The notes beneath the pieces are model-generated. The model saw nothing but the letters and a program-made list of their open reading frames with translations, ran no database searches and had not been told where the DNA came from. The position numbers and the translations under genes were made by a program. From an uncultured Alphaproteobacteria bacterium (GTDB lineage Bacteria; Pseudomonadota; Alphaproteobacteria; Rhodobacterales; Rhodobacteraceae): a stretch of DNA of 60,237 nucleotides. The stretch spans positions 1-60,237 of the forward strand of contig CACJWR010000006.1 of the NCBI GenBank assembly GCA_902596985.1. The letters are read 5' to 3'. Positions 8,344 through 16,404 of the stretch are shown here, in pieces (the stretch's first letter is position 1; each line of letters starts with the position of its first letter).

Positions 8344-9566
8344 GCTGTCTTTCTTGTAACTGGCGTGGACGTCCCAAAAAATAGCAGTGAACCTACTATC
8401 AGTATATTTATTAAGTTCCACATTATTCCATTTAGAATAGCAAGCTGATAAGAGTTAGTCGCATCAAAAATCACTCCAGAAATCCAGCCCCCAAAAGCCA
8501 TACCGATAACTGTTGCCATTATAACGATTCCTACACGTGCTCCTGCCTCTTGCGGCGGCATGTATTCCCTTACAATAATTGCATAACTTGGAACAATACC
8601 ACCTTGGGACAAACCAAAAATTAAGCTCACTATATAAAGAGAACTCATCTCAGTTGTAGGGTAGTATAAAACTAATCCAATACATTGAAGCGATGAGCCT
8701 AATAATAAAGTCTTTACGCCACCAATAAAATCAACCAAAACACCTGATATTAGTCTTGATATTACACCCCCCAATAGCATTAAAGATAACATTTCAGCTC
8801 CAACTTGCGACCCATAACCAAGGTCGACACACATTGTAACTAAGTGAATTTGTGGCATTGACATAGCGACACAACAGCAAATCCCTGCAATGCTAAGAAT
8901 TATTTGAAGGGTCAAAGGTTTAAAACGGGAGGAAATTGACATTTCACTCGCTAGTTTTTCTTGCTCATCACTAAATTTTTTATCCAAACGTCTACGCAGA
9001 AAAAATGATGCGGGTAAGATTATTATTATGCATGATAAGGCTAGTAAGAAATAAGATAGTCTCCATCCATAATCACTTATTAAATCTCCAAGCAAAATAG
9101 GAAAAATAGCACCAGAAATATAATTTCCACTAGCAGTAATTGCGACAGCGATACCGCGATACTTTTTAAACCAAAGAGAAATATCTGCTAACAAAGGCCC
9201 AAAACTCACGGCTGTTCCTATCCCTATAAAAAGATGAAAAAATGCTAACGCAAGGAATGAATCAAAAATTGATGCACAAACATAACCAAATGCATTTAAT
9301 AGTGACGCCAAAATTATAGCTTTTGTTATGCCAAATCGATCGACGATCCGACCTAAAAAAACATTTCCTAATGCGAAGCCAAGCATTGTTAATGTATAGG
9401 GGATAGATAACACCGATCGCGTTACCTGAAATTCCTCTCCGAGATTAGGCATAATAACTACAATGCCCCACATTCCAGCATTTCCGACTATAGCGATAAA
9501 TAGAGTTATGATTAAGCGCGTTAATGAATAAAAACTATCTGGATAATAAGGTATTGTTGCGTTCAA
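8340..9566 (-). CDS. MFS transporter
   Basis: A 408-residue integral membrane protein with about 12 hydrophobic segments. The motif A loop between helices 2 and 3 reads G-R-I-V-D-R-F-G-I-T-K-A, matching GxxxDRxGxxx; the second half has the related GVLVDFIGGVKT. A charged cytoplasmic loop (RRRLDKKFSDEQEKLASEM) splits the two bundles. The pattern is that of monocarboxylate/oxalate-type carriers (the OFA or MCT branch), but no substrate can be assigned. Convergent with the aldo/keto reductase gene, overlapping at the stop codons. Confidence 0.9.
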   Translation of the reverse strand: MNATIPYYPDSFYSLTRLIITLFIAIVGNAGMWGIVVIMPNLGEEFQVTRSVLSIPYTLTMLGFALGNVFLGRIVDRFGITKAIILASLLNAFGYVCASIFDSFLALAFFHLFIGIGTAVSFGPLLADISLWFKKYRGIAVAITASGNYISGAIFPILLGDLISDYGWRLSYFLLALSCIIIILPASFFLRRRLDKKFSDEQEKLASEMSISSRFKPLTLQIILSIAGICCCVAMSMPQIHLVTMCVDLGYGSQVGAEMLSLMLLGGVISRLISGVLVDFIGGVKTLLLGSSLQCIGLVLYYPTTEMSSLYIVSLIFGLSQGGIVPSYAIIVREYMPPQEAGARVGIVIMATVIGMAFGGWISGVIFDATNSYQLAILNGIMWNLINILIVGSLLFFGTSTPVTRKTA

Positions 9567-9705
9567 AATGTTTCCTGTATTTTAGTATAAAACCGGTGTT
9601 AAACAAATATCCTGCAGTAACACAAAACAATACATATTTTGTTATAGGTAATGTGTCAAAACTTTTATATAGTAACGAAATGGTAGTTAGTTTTAGTTTA
9701 GTACA

Positions 9706-10608
9706 TTGAAAATTGAGTCACGAAATCTTGATACTTTTGGCATAGCTGGCCTTTGTTTTTTTTCGTTAATCTCTGGTTATAATCAAGTTGTAATGAAGGT
9801 CGTAAATGATGGCTTGCAACCTGTTTTTTGCGCTGGTCTAAGATCTTTATTTGCCGCCTTTCTTATATTGCTTTGGCTGTATTTAACGAACAAAAGGATT
9901 AAAGTAGAGAAAAGCTTACTACCAGCTATCCTATTCTACGGTGTGATTTTTGGGGCTGAATTTATGTTCCTCTACATTGCCCTGGATCTGACTTCTGTTA
10001 TTAGAGTAACAATCATGTTCTATACTATGCCAATTTGGTTAGCACTCATGAACCATTTTTTACTAAAAAATGATAAGTTATCCATGGGCAAAACAATTGG
10101 GCTTTTTGCGGCCATTATCGGGGTGATTATTTCCGTAAGCTCTTCAACAGCATCTGGAGGATTAAGAGCTTCTATTATCGGCGATCTCTGCGCGCTATTG
10201 GGGTCTATTGGCTGGGCTTACTTTGCGTTTTATTCAAAAAATTCCAGGGTTAGTGCAGAGTCACCTGATACGTTAATGTTTTATGCTTTCCTTGTATCTG
10301 CCCCTATGCTGATCATTCTTTCAATGTTCTATGGAGACTTCGTGAGAGAACTTACACTATTGCATTATGCGGGTTTTTCATTCCAAGTCTTATTTGCTTC
10401 GATAGGTTTTATATTCTGGGTCTGGCTTTTCAAGCGCTATTCTGCAACTACCGTAGCAAGTTTTTCTTTTCTAACCCCAATTATGGGTATCTTTTTCGGA
10501 TGGTTACTTTTATCAGAACAACTATCAAGCGCATTATTTCTAGCAGGGCTACTGGTGATAGGCGGTATTTATCTCGTTACGCGGGCCGAGACAAAATTAA
10601 CCGGATAA
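9706..10608 (+). CDS. EamA-family (DMT superfamily) transporter
   Basis: A 300-residue protein with ten predicted membrane helices in two EamA repeats (about residues 12-140 and 158-293), typical of small-metabolite exporters. The reading frame has a TAG at 9694-9696, so the first usable start is the TTG at 9706; the next in-frame ATG (residue 30) would cut the first helix away. The Shine-Dalgarno before the TTG is poor, so expression may be low. Its stop lies five bases before the convergent crotonase gene. The substrate is unknown. Confidence 0.88.
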   Translation: MKIESRNLDTFGIAGLCFFSLISGYNQVVMKVVNDGLQPVFCAGLRSLFAAFLILLWLYLTNKRIKVEKSLLPAILFYGVIFGAEFMFLYIALDLTSVIRVTIMFYTMPIWLALMNHFLLKNDKLSMGKTIGLFAAIIGVIISVSSSTASGGLRASIIGDLCALLGSIGWAYFAFYSKNSRVSAESPDTLMFYAFLVSAPMLIILSMFYGDFVRELTLLHYAGFSFQVLFASIGFIFWVWLFKRYSATTVASFSFLTPIMGIFFGWLLLSEQLSSALFLAGLLVIGGIYLVTRAETKLTG

Positions 10609-10612
10609 AAAG

Positions 10613-11404
10613 TTAACTACCTGTAAACCTAGGCCTTTCCTTATTAAGAAACGCATTTAGTCCATGAGGACCGTCATGAGTGTCCATTGTGCCAACAATA
10701 TGTCGGGTCTCGTTGTCAAGTTGCGACTCTATGGGAGATGAAAAGGATGATAAAAGCATTTTCTTCACTCCTCCATAGGCCTTAGTCGGTCCGGATGCAA
10801 GTTGAATTGCTAACTCATTTGCCTTTGTGGCTAAGTTATCGTGAGCTACTACCTCAGTTACAAAACCCCATTGCTTGGCCTCATCTGCAGACAACGTTCT
10901 ATTTGTGAGAAAGATTTCTTTGGCTCTAAGTAGTCCGACATGTTTAGCCAAAAAATACGTAGATGATCCGTCAGGAGTTAGCCCTGAAGCGGTATACGCT
11001 GAGACGAATTTTGCTTTATCCGATGCCAAAATGTAGTCTCCTGACAGAGCGAGAGAAAAGCCCCCACCTGCAGCAGTTCCATTGATAGCCATAATTACAG
11101 GTGGATCCATATATTGAAAACGTATAATTGCGTTATGAAGATCGGACGCAACACGACTGAGATGTTCATCCTGTCTACCTCCTGGAGGATTATCAAATTC
11201 CTTTAGGTCGCCTCCAGCGTTGAACATTTTACCATTTGCTGTAACAATCAGAGCACCCAAGTTTTTGTCTCTTGAGCACAATACCGATATCTCAAATAAC
11301 TCCTTAGCCATCTGAGCGTTCAATGCATTCGCTTCATCAGGCCTATTCATCGTAAGTATTCCGACTCTATCTTTAGTCTCGAAAGTAATTGTCTCAAATC
11401 GCAT
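10613..11404 (-). CDS. enoyl-CoA hydratase/isomerase (crotonase) family protein
   Basis: A 263-residue crotonase-fold enzyme acting on an acyl-CoA thioester. The oxyanion-hole segments are A-N-G-K-M-F-N-A-G-G-D-L-K and A-I-N-G-T-A-A-G-G-G-F-S. In place of the second catalytic glutamate of true hydratases it has A-S-G-L-T-P-D-G-S-S-T, the Asp-type site of the isomerase branch (PaaG-like), so isomerisation is more likely than hydration. The exact substrate is unknown. It is divergent from the SnoaL-like gene, with a 117-base intergenic region that must hold both promoters. Confidence 0.9.
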   Translation of the reverse strand: MRFETITFETKDRVGILTMNRPDEANALNAQMAKELFEISVLCSRDKNLGALIVTANGKMFNAGGDLKEFDNPPGGRQDEHLSRVASDLHNAIIRFQYMDPPVIMAINGTAAGGGFSLALSGDYILASDKAKFVSAYTASGLTPDGSSTYFLAKHVGLLRAKEIFLTNRTLSADEAKQWGFVTEVVAHDNLATKANELAIQLASGPTKAYGGVKKMLLSSFSSPIESQLDNETRHIVGTMDTHDGPHGLNAFLNKERPRFTGS

Positions 11405-11521
11405 TATTGCCCCTCTTTAATAATTCAAAATTAGTACTTTAGTAATCATACAACATAAATATAATTTTTCCCTATAAGTATTTGACTTCCCTTGTTAAGA
11501 TCTGTGTTGGAGGTCTAAACT

Positions 11522-12001
11522 TTGGAATTTAGTGAAATTGTAAAAACTTTTACAACCGCAGTTGAAAATAACGATGGAGAAAAACTAGCCTCTCTGTTTA
11601 CTGTCGATGGAGTCTATGACGACTATATTTATGGTGAATTTAAGGGAAGAAGGAATATTGCTATGATGCTTCCAACTCATTTTCATAGAGATGCTAAAAA
11701 TTTTTCTTGGGAAATGTACGACCTTATTAACAATAATAGTAGAGGGTACGCCAGGTATAGGTTCTCTTTTACCTCGACACTGATCGGTTCTGAAAACCTA
11801 AAAGTAGCTGTACCCGGCATGGCCTATTTCCAATTTGATGGTAATCTAATTGAATATTACGGGGAGGTAGTAAATGGTGGGATACCCATGGCTCAATTAA
11901 ATCTCCCAGCCGGAAAAATCAAGCGCGTCTTCGAAAAATGGTCTGATAGAGCTCTAGACTCAGATTCAGAGCTAAAGAAGCTATATACCAAAGGAGAATA
12001 A
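11522..12001 (+). CDS. SnoaL-like / NTF2-fold protein
   Basis: A 159-residue protein with the cone-shaped NTF2/SnoaL pattern: an N-terminal helix (EIVKTFTTAVENNDGEKLASLFTVDGVYDD, where the D-G-V-Y-D-D segment is typical), then amphipathic strands ending in VPGMAYFQFDGNLIEYYGEV. Such proteins are isomerases, cyclases, dehydratases or ligand-binding; no catalytic set is diagnostic here. The start is TTG with TTGGAGG eight bases upstream, a strong site. It is the first gene of a seven-gene operon and may act with the lyase gene that starts two bases after its stop. Confidence 0.85.
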   Translation: MEFSEIVKTFTTAVENNDGEKLASLFTVDGVYDDYIYGEFKGRRNIAMMLPTHFHRDAKNFSWEMYDLINNNSRGYARYRFSFTSTLIGSENLKVAVPGMAYFQFDGNLIEYYGEVVNGGIPMAQLNLPAGKIKRVFEKWSDRALDSDSELKKLYTKGE

Positions 12002-12003
12002 TT

Positions 12004-12867
12004 TTGACTAATAGAGCGAGACGAAGTTTTATTTTTACGCCTGGATTAAAACCTGAAATGTTTCCGAAAGCTCTGGCGTGCGGTGTTGATATGGTTTGTG
12101 TAGAATTGGAGGATGGAATCGCACCTCATGATAAATCTAAGGCTAGGACGCATGCCTTAAATCTGTTTAAGAATGATAAGGGATTTGAAAACGTTGAGCG
12201 TATTCTTAGAATCAATAGTATTCGCACACAATTTGGATTAGAAGACTTACATGCTGTTTTGAAAAGTGAATGCCCGCCTCCAGCTTTAATGCTCCCCAAA
12301 GTGATGGATGCTGAAGAAATTATCATAGTGGACGATCTATTATCAGAAGCAAATAAAGACTGTGACCTTCACCCTATTATAGAGACAAATAAAGGTTTAG
12401 AAAATGTCTTCAAAATTGCAGCCGCTAGTAAAAGAATAAAAACTCTATTTTTTGGACTTATTGATATGGCAGCAGAGCTTCGATGTAAATTGACGTGGGA
12501 AGATTTATTGTACGCTCGTTCAAGAGTGGTTCATGCAGCCGCAAAAGAAGGTCTTGATGCGATAGACGGACCTTATCTAGATCTCAGCGACAGTGATGGC
12601 CTTAAACGCTACTGTGAGCAAGCACGCAACTTGGGTTTCACAGGGAAAGGTTCCATTAATCCAAAACAGGTTCCAATAATTAATGATATATTTTCTCCTA
12701 ATGATGAAGAAGTAAAAAAAGCTGCACGGATATTAAGCATTTTTGAAGAGGCAAATACTGGTCTTGTGATGGTCGATGGAAAGTTGATCGAGAAGCCTGT
12801 CCTAAGACAGATGCAGAGAACTGTTGAGATTTCAAATAAATTGAAATCCCCCCAATCCAATGGATAG
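12004..12867 (+). CDS. HpcH/HpaI aldolase / citrate lyase beta (CitE-like) family protein
   Basis: A 287-residue TIM-barrel lyase of the CitE/malyl-CoA lyase superfamily. The N-terminus R-R-S-F-I-F-T-P-G is the family signature. Metal and substrate residues are visible: E-L-E-D-G-I near residue 36, R-I-N-S after it, the metal-ligand Glu in H-P-I-I-E-T-N-K-G and Asp in F-F-G-L-I-D-M-A-A-E. This predicts retro-aldol or retro-Claisen cleavage of a beta-hydroxyacyl-CoA or a hydroxy-dicarboxylate. The start is TTG with AGGAGA upstream. It overlaps the following hydrolase gene by eight bases. The product specificity is unknown. Confidence 0.9.
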   Translation: MTNRARRSFIFTPGLKPEMFPKALACGVDMVCVELEDGIAPHDKSKARTHALNLFKNDKGFENVERILRINSIRTQFGLEDLHAVLKSECPPPALMLPKVMDAEEIIIVDDLLSEANKDCDLHPIIETNKGLENVFKIAAASKRIKTLFFGLIDMAAELRCKLTWEDLLYARSRVVHAAAKEGLDAIDGPYLDLSDSDGLKRYCEQARNLGFTGKGSINPKQVPIINDIFSPNDEEVKKAARILSIFEEANTGLVMVDGKLIEKPVLRQMQRTVEISNKLKSPQSNG

Positions 12868-14008
12868 CTTCGAGAAGGAGATCAACTCAACGTTTCTGAA
12901 GTTGAATATACCATTTGTTGATTATGGTTTAACAACTAGTGACTCGATTTCTCTTGAATCTATTTTTAGAAATCCAAAGTTTCAAAATTTATCTCAAAAT
13001 AAAAGCCCCCTATTTCGAATGGCATCGATGACTAAGCCTCTAACCGCCTATCTTACATTAGCTCTACTTGATGATTATAGAATTGACCTTCATGAAAGCG
13101 TTGGCAATTATCTTCCTGAAATTAATAAGTTAAAAATTGCGTATAAAGAGGGAGAGACAATTAATTATAAAAAAAATGATGTACCTATTTCTTTCCATCA
13201 CCTATTAAGCTGTACATCTGGAAATGCATATGAACATCACGATCCATTAGTATCGGAGCTGGTATCAAAAAAAAAAGTAGCCCCAATGAAAAATGGGGAT
13301 GACGCATTTCTCAAAGCTCCATTAGTTTTTACGCCTGGCAGCCAATGGGGTTATGGCATTTCTTATGGCTGGCTTGGCAAGGCTATAGAAGCCATAAGTG
13401 GATTAACTCTGGATGAAAATTTAAAAAAGTATCTATGTAATCCTTTAGGCTTAAAGCAGACTTCTTTTGATCCAGAGCATTCCAGTAAAGAGATCCTGGC
13501 CCCAGTATATTTTAGAGACGCGGAGGGTTCTTACTCAGACATTTCTACCAAGATTACTTTGGGCTTCAACCCATTCCACTATGGTGGTGGTGGAATTACA
13601 TCTACCTTGAGTGACTATTTGAAGATCCTTCAGTTTTTTTTGAAAGTTATGAAATCTGATCGAGAAGACTCTACTGTTTCATATATGTTTAGAAATCAAA
13701 TAGGCAATTTGGCGATTACACCTCTAAAAAGTTTCAATAAAAACTTAGCACTAGATTATGATATAAATCCTGATATTGAAATGCGATGGGGCTATGGTCT
13801 TATTTTAAATAAGGAACCAATACCGAAAAGACGCGAAGCGGGAAGTGGAAGCTGGGCCGGCGTGCTAAATACCTACTTTTGGATAGATTACAGAAACGAT
13901 ATAGCTGGCGTTTTCCTGACACAAATACTCCCCTGCTATACGCCCTCTCTGCTCAAAGGTTTTGAATATTTTGAAGAACTTTCTTATAAGTTTTTAGTAA
14001 AGAGCTGA
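12860..14008 (+). CDS. serine hydrolase of the beta-lactamase/EstB family
   Basis: A 382-residue class C beta-lactamase-fold enzyme. The catalytic S-x-x-K is S-M-T-K at 56-59, and Tyr165 in WGYGISYGWLG fills the catalytic tyrosine position, with the spacing to the L-G pair seen in EstB-type esterases. A glycine-rich GGGGITSTLSDYLKIL segment follows at about residue 247. No signal peptide is present, so it should be cytoplasmic and an esterase or amidase rather than a drug-resistance lactamase. It is translationally coupled to the lyase gene by an eight-base overlap. Confidence 0.9.
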   Translation: MDSFEKEINSTFLKLNIPFVDYGLTTSDSISLESIFRNPKFQNLSQNKSPLFRMASMTKPLTAYLTLALLDDYRIDLHESVGNYLPEINKLKIAYKEGETINYKKNDVPISFHHLLSCTSGNAYEHHDPLVSELVSKKKVAPMKNGDDAFLKAPLVFTPGSQWGYGISYGWLGKAIEAISGLTLDENLKKYLCNPLGLKQTSFDPEHSSKEILAPVYFRDAEGSYSDISTKITLGFNPFHYGGGGITSTLSDYLKILQFFLKVMKSDREDSTVSYMFRNQIGNLAITPLKSFNKNLALDYDINPDIEMRWGYGLILNKEPIPKRREAGSGSWAGVLNTYFWIDYRNDIAGVFLTQILPCYTPSLLKGFEYFEELSYKFLVKS

Positions 14009-14012
14009 TTAC

Positions 14013-14786
14013 TTGTTTTTTATTTTTTCAAAAATATTTAGTTTTTTTTTAGATCCTCTAAATCTCCTACTAATTACATTTCTTCTATTTATTGTTATTG
14101 TTTCTAGAGCAAAGCGAACGAAATTTACAGGCACGTTTTGGTTTATTCTTTTTTGGTTCATATTGTTATACAAACCCTTACCTGAATTTCTTTTAAAAAC
14201 TATTGAAGATCCACATGTCTATAATGAGAGAGTTTTTCTTGAATTAGAAGGCTTAGTTATATTGGGTGGAGGAGCTGGTTCAGGTAAAGTCGCTCAAGAC
14301 AGAAATGATTACACGTTAGGAGAGGGTTCGGAGAGGATATTAAAGGGATTAGAATTTCTTAAACAAAAACCTGAGGGAACTATCATTTTTACAGGCTTTT
14401 CTGGAAAAATATTCCACGAAGGACTATCAGAGTCGGAGATAATAGAGCAATTAATTGAAGCTTTAAATACAGATTCCACTAATATTCTGTTTGAAAATCG
14501 CTCACGAAATACTTTTGAAAATGCTGTTTACAGTAAGGAGATCATTTACAGGCTTAAAATTAAAAAGTGGGGTATCGTAACTTCAGCTAGCCATATGAAA
14601 AGAGCTATCGCCACCTTTGAGAAAGAATTCCCTGAGATGAACTTCAAACCGATACCTGTTGATTTCCGAACGGCAAACTCGATATACTGGGGTCCAGGAA
14701 ACATGCAAGGTAGTATTAATCTTTGGCGTATCTATATACACGAAACTGTAGGATACTGGGTTTATAAGTTGACAAGGAAACTCTAA
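14013..14786 (+). CDS. YdcF/ElyC-family (DUF218) membrane protein
   Basis: A 257-residue protein. Two hydrophobic segments (about 5-30 and 37-54) precede the DUF218 domain, which begins L-E-G-L-V-I-L-G-G-G and contains the conserved E-N-R-S-R-N-T-F-E-N-A and the later TSASHMKRAI segment. The family includes ElyC/SanA-type envelope factors with a Rossmann-like fold and no settled reaction. The start is TTG, four bases after the hydrolase stop; the stop overlaps the BLUF start by one base (TAATG). Confidence 0.9.
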   Translation: MFFIFSKIFSFFLDPLNLLLITFLLFIVIVSRAKRTKFTGTFWFILFWFILLYKPLPEFLLKTIEDPHVYNERVFLELEGLVILGGGAGSGKVAQDRNDYTLGEGSERILKGLEFLKQKPEGTIIFTGFSGKIFHEGLSESEIIEQLIEALNTDSTNILFENRSRNTFENAVYSKEIIYRLKIKKWGIVTSASHMKRAIATFEKEFPEMNFKPIPVDFRTANSIYWGPGNMQGSINLWRIYIHETVGYWVYKLTRKL

Positions 14787-15196
14787 TGAAACTAATGCAG
14801 CTCGTTTATTGCTCACAACCCTTCGGATATAATTTGGAAATTTTATCAGCTATACTAATTGCTTCAAGAGCAAACAATAGAAAAAGGGATATCACTGGCG
14901 CCTTAATTTGTCGTTCTGATATTTTTCTTCAGCTTCTGGAGGGCCCCGAACAGCAAGTAAAAAGCACTTATGCCGCAATACAAAATGATGATCGCCATAT
15001 TAACATTTACCACCTACTCGATCAAAATGTTGATAAACGATTATTTCCTGCATGGGCTATGAAAGACGACCCCGTTAAAACATGGATGTGGAGCCGAGAG
15101 GAGGTTTCAAACGGAATTGTTAAAAGCTTGTCTAAAGCTGAGGTAGAAGAAGTTTTTGTTAAACTTTCTAAAGAAGCGACAATTTTTAATTTTTAG
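14786..15196 (+). CDS. BLUF-domain blue-light sensor protein
   Basis: A 136-residue stand-alone BLUF photoreceptor binding FAD. Residues 3-95 carry the domain: Tyr8 in LVYCSQ, Asn31 in RANNRKRDITG, Gln49 in IFLQLLEGP, then the DDRH at 68-71. Tyr8 and Gln49 are the pair required for the light-driven hydrogen-bond switch, and Trp90 and Met92 in FPAWAM correspond to the signalling Trp/Met of AppA. The light-sensing core therefore looks intact. No effector domain is fused; only about 35 C-terminal residues follow, which should contact a partner. It sits inside a metabolic and transport operon, overlapping the DUF218 gene by one base. Confidence 0.95.
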   Translation: MKLMQLVYCSQPFGYNLEILSAILIASRANNRKRDITGALICRSDIFLQLLEGPEQQVKSTYAAIQNDDRHINIYHLLDQNVDKRLFPAWAMKDDPVKTWMWSREEVSNGIVKSLSKAEVEEVFVKLSKEATIFNF

Positions 15197-15199
15197 GCA

Positions 15200-15466
15200 A
15201 TGTCTAAGTATGTGAGTTATTTTACCTATTTCATTGCCTTTATCTGCTTTATTTTAAGTTGCCTTTTTTTGATATTATTTTTAATTGAGTTCTTTGAACT
15301 GATAAATAGGTGCATCAGTGTCAATCGCTTTTCTGTTTCTCTCTTTAACTGTGTACAAGTATTTTATTTTGAAATACTAAAGACTAGTTTATTGATTGTG
15401 GTGTTATTCCTTTTGGCTATTTTGATAATGCAAAAACTTACAGTTCCCTTCAGATCGAGTGATTAA
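15200..15466 (+). CDS. small two-helix membrane protein
   Basis: An 88-residue protein with two strongly hydrophobic segments (about 6-33 and 60-80) linked by a segment with two cysteines (C-I-S-V-N-R and F-N-C-V-Q-V). No family is recognised. It begins three bases after the BLUF stop and its own stop overlaps the AEC carrier start by one base (TAATG), so it belongs to the same transcript. It could be the membrane partner of the photoreceptor or a carrier subunit; that is inference from position only. Confidence 0.65.
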   Translation: MSKYVSYFTYFIAFICFILSCLFLILFLIEFFELINRCISVNRFSVSLFNCVQVFYFEILKTSLLIVVLFLLAILIMQKLTVPFRSSD

Positions 15467-16392
15467 TGACTGATGTCTTAAATTTAACTATTCCAATGTT
15501 TTCTTTAATTGGTATCGGCTACTTATTGAAAAAAATTCAGTTCATGTCAGAACGGGATGGTACTGTCTTGTCAAAGTTTGCTTTTTATATTTTGCTACCC
15601 CCACTTATGTTCACAAGTATCCTTTCGGGCAATGCCAGTAAAAGCTTAAACTTAAATTTCATTTTCAGTTACGAGATCGTAACAATATCGATCTTTGGAA
15701 TCACCTATATTTTTGGGCTTGTGATAAAACTTAAGACAATGGAGAAAGCAATATTTGGTCTAAATGCCGCTTATCCTAATTATGGGTATATAGGTGTACC
15801 CTTATGCATTTTAGCTTTCGGCACGGAGGCTGCAATACCTTTAGCCTTGATCCTATTGGCTGATACGTTTGTTTTATTAAGCACTCTAATATTTTACAAA
15901 TTAACAGAGAATAGAAAAACCAGCCTGGAAGAGCTGGGAAAAGAAGTAATTAAGCGCTTCGTTTACAACCCACTTATGATGTCTGTTTTTGTGGCCTTTA
16001 TTTTTTCAATTGCTGATATAAAATTAACAACGGCAATTGACAGAACACTTTCGATTGTTGCGGCATCAGCAACTGCCGTTGCTTTGATCGCACTTGGCGT
16101 CTCATTAAATGTCACGTCTATCAAAAATCAAAAGAGTGTTTTGTTTCTTATAACTTTAATAAAACTTGTAGTGCATCCGATATTGATATTTATTATTTTT
16201 CAATTTCAAAGTGGTATCGATCCCATGTGGGTTAAAACAGCAATTGTTTGCGCAAGCTTACCGGTTGCCGCAAATGTTTTCGTTTTAGCAAATTATTACA
16301 AAACATTTTCTAATGAAAGTGCTGCTGCTATAACCATAACAACTATTGTTTCAAGCATAACCGTTACAATTACGCTATTGTTGACCTTATAA
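15466..16392 (+). CDS. AEC (auxin efflux carrier) family transporter
   Basis: A 308-residue carrier with ten predicted helices in two five-helix halves. The crossover segments are visible as N-A-A-Y-P-N-Y-G-Y-I-G-V-P in the first half and C-A-S-L-P-V-A-A-N-V-F-V-L-A in the second. The N-terminus (PMFSLIGIGYLLKK) is family-typical. Bacterial members move dicarboxylates such as malate or malonate and other organic acids, which would suit the CitE-like lyase in this operon. It is the last gene of the operon and ends 12 bases before the convergent ABC-F gene. Confidence 0.93.
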   Translation: MTDVLNLTIPMFSLIGIGYLLKKIQFMSERDGTVLSKFAFYILLPPLMFTSILSGNASKSLNLNFIFSYEIVTISIFGITYIFGLVIKLKTMEKAIFGLNAAYPNYGYIGVPLCILAFGTEAAIPLALILLADTFVLLSTLIFYKLTENRKTSLEELGKEVIKRFVYNPLMMSVFVAFIFSIADIKLTTAIDRTLSIVAASATAVALIALGVSLNVTSIKNQKSVLFLITLIKLVVHPILIFIIFQFQSGIDPMWVKTAIVCASLPVAANVFVLANYYKTFSNESAAAITITTIVSSITVTITLLLTL

Positions 16393-16404
16393 TTCTTTTA
16401 TACG

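Noticed and set aside
12860-14008. A beta-lactamase resistance gene
   Set aside because: No signal peptide, and the SMTK plus EstB-like tyrosine spacing fit a cytoplasmic esterase; context is metabolic.
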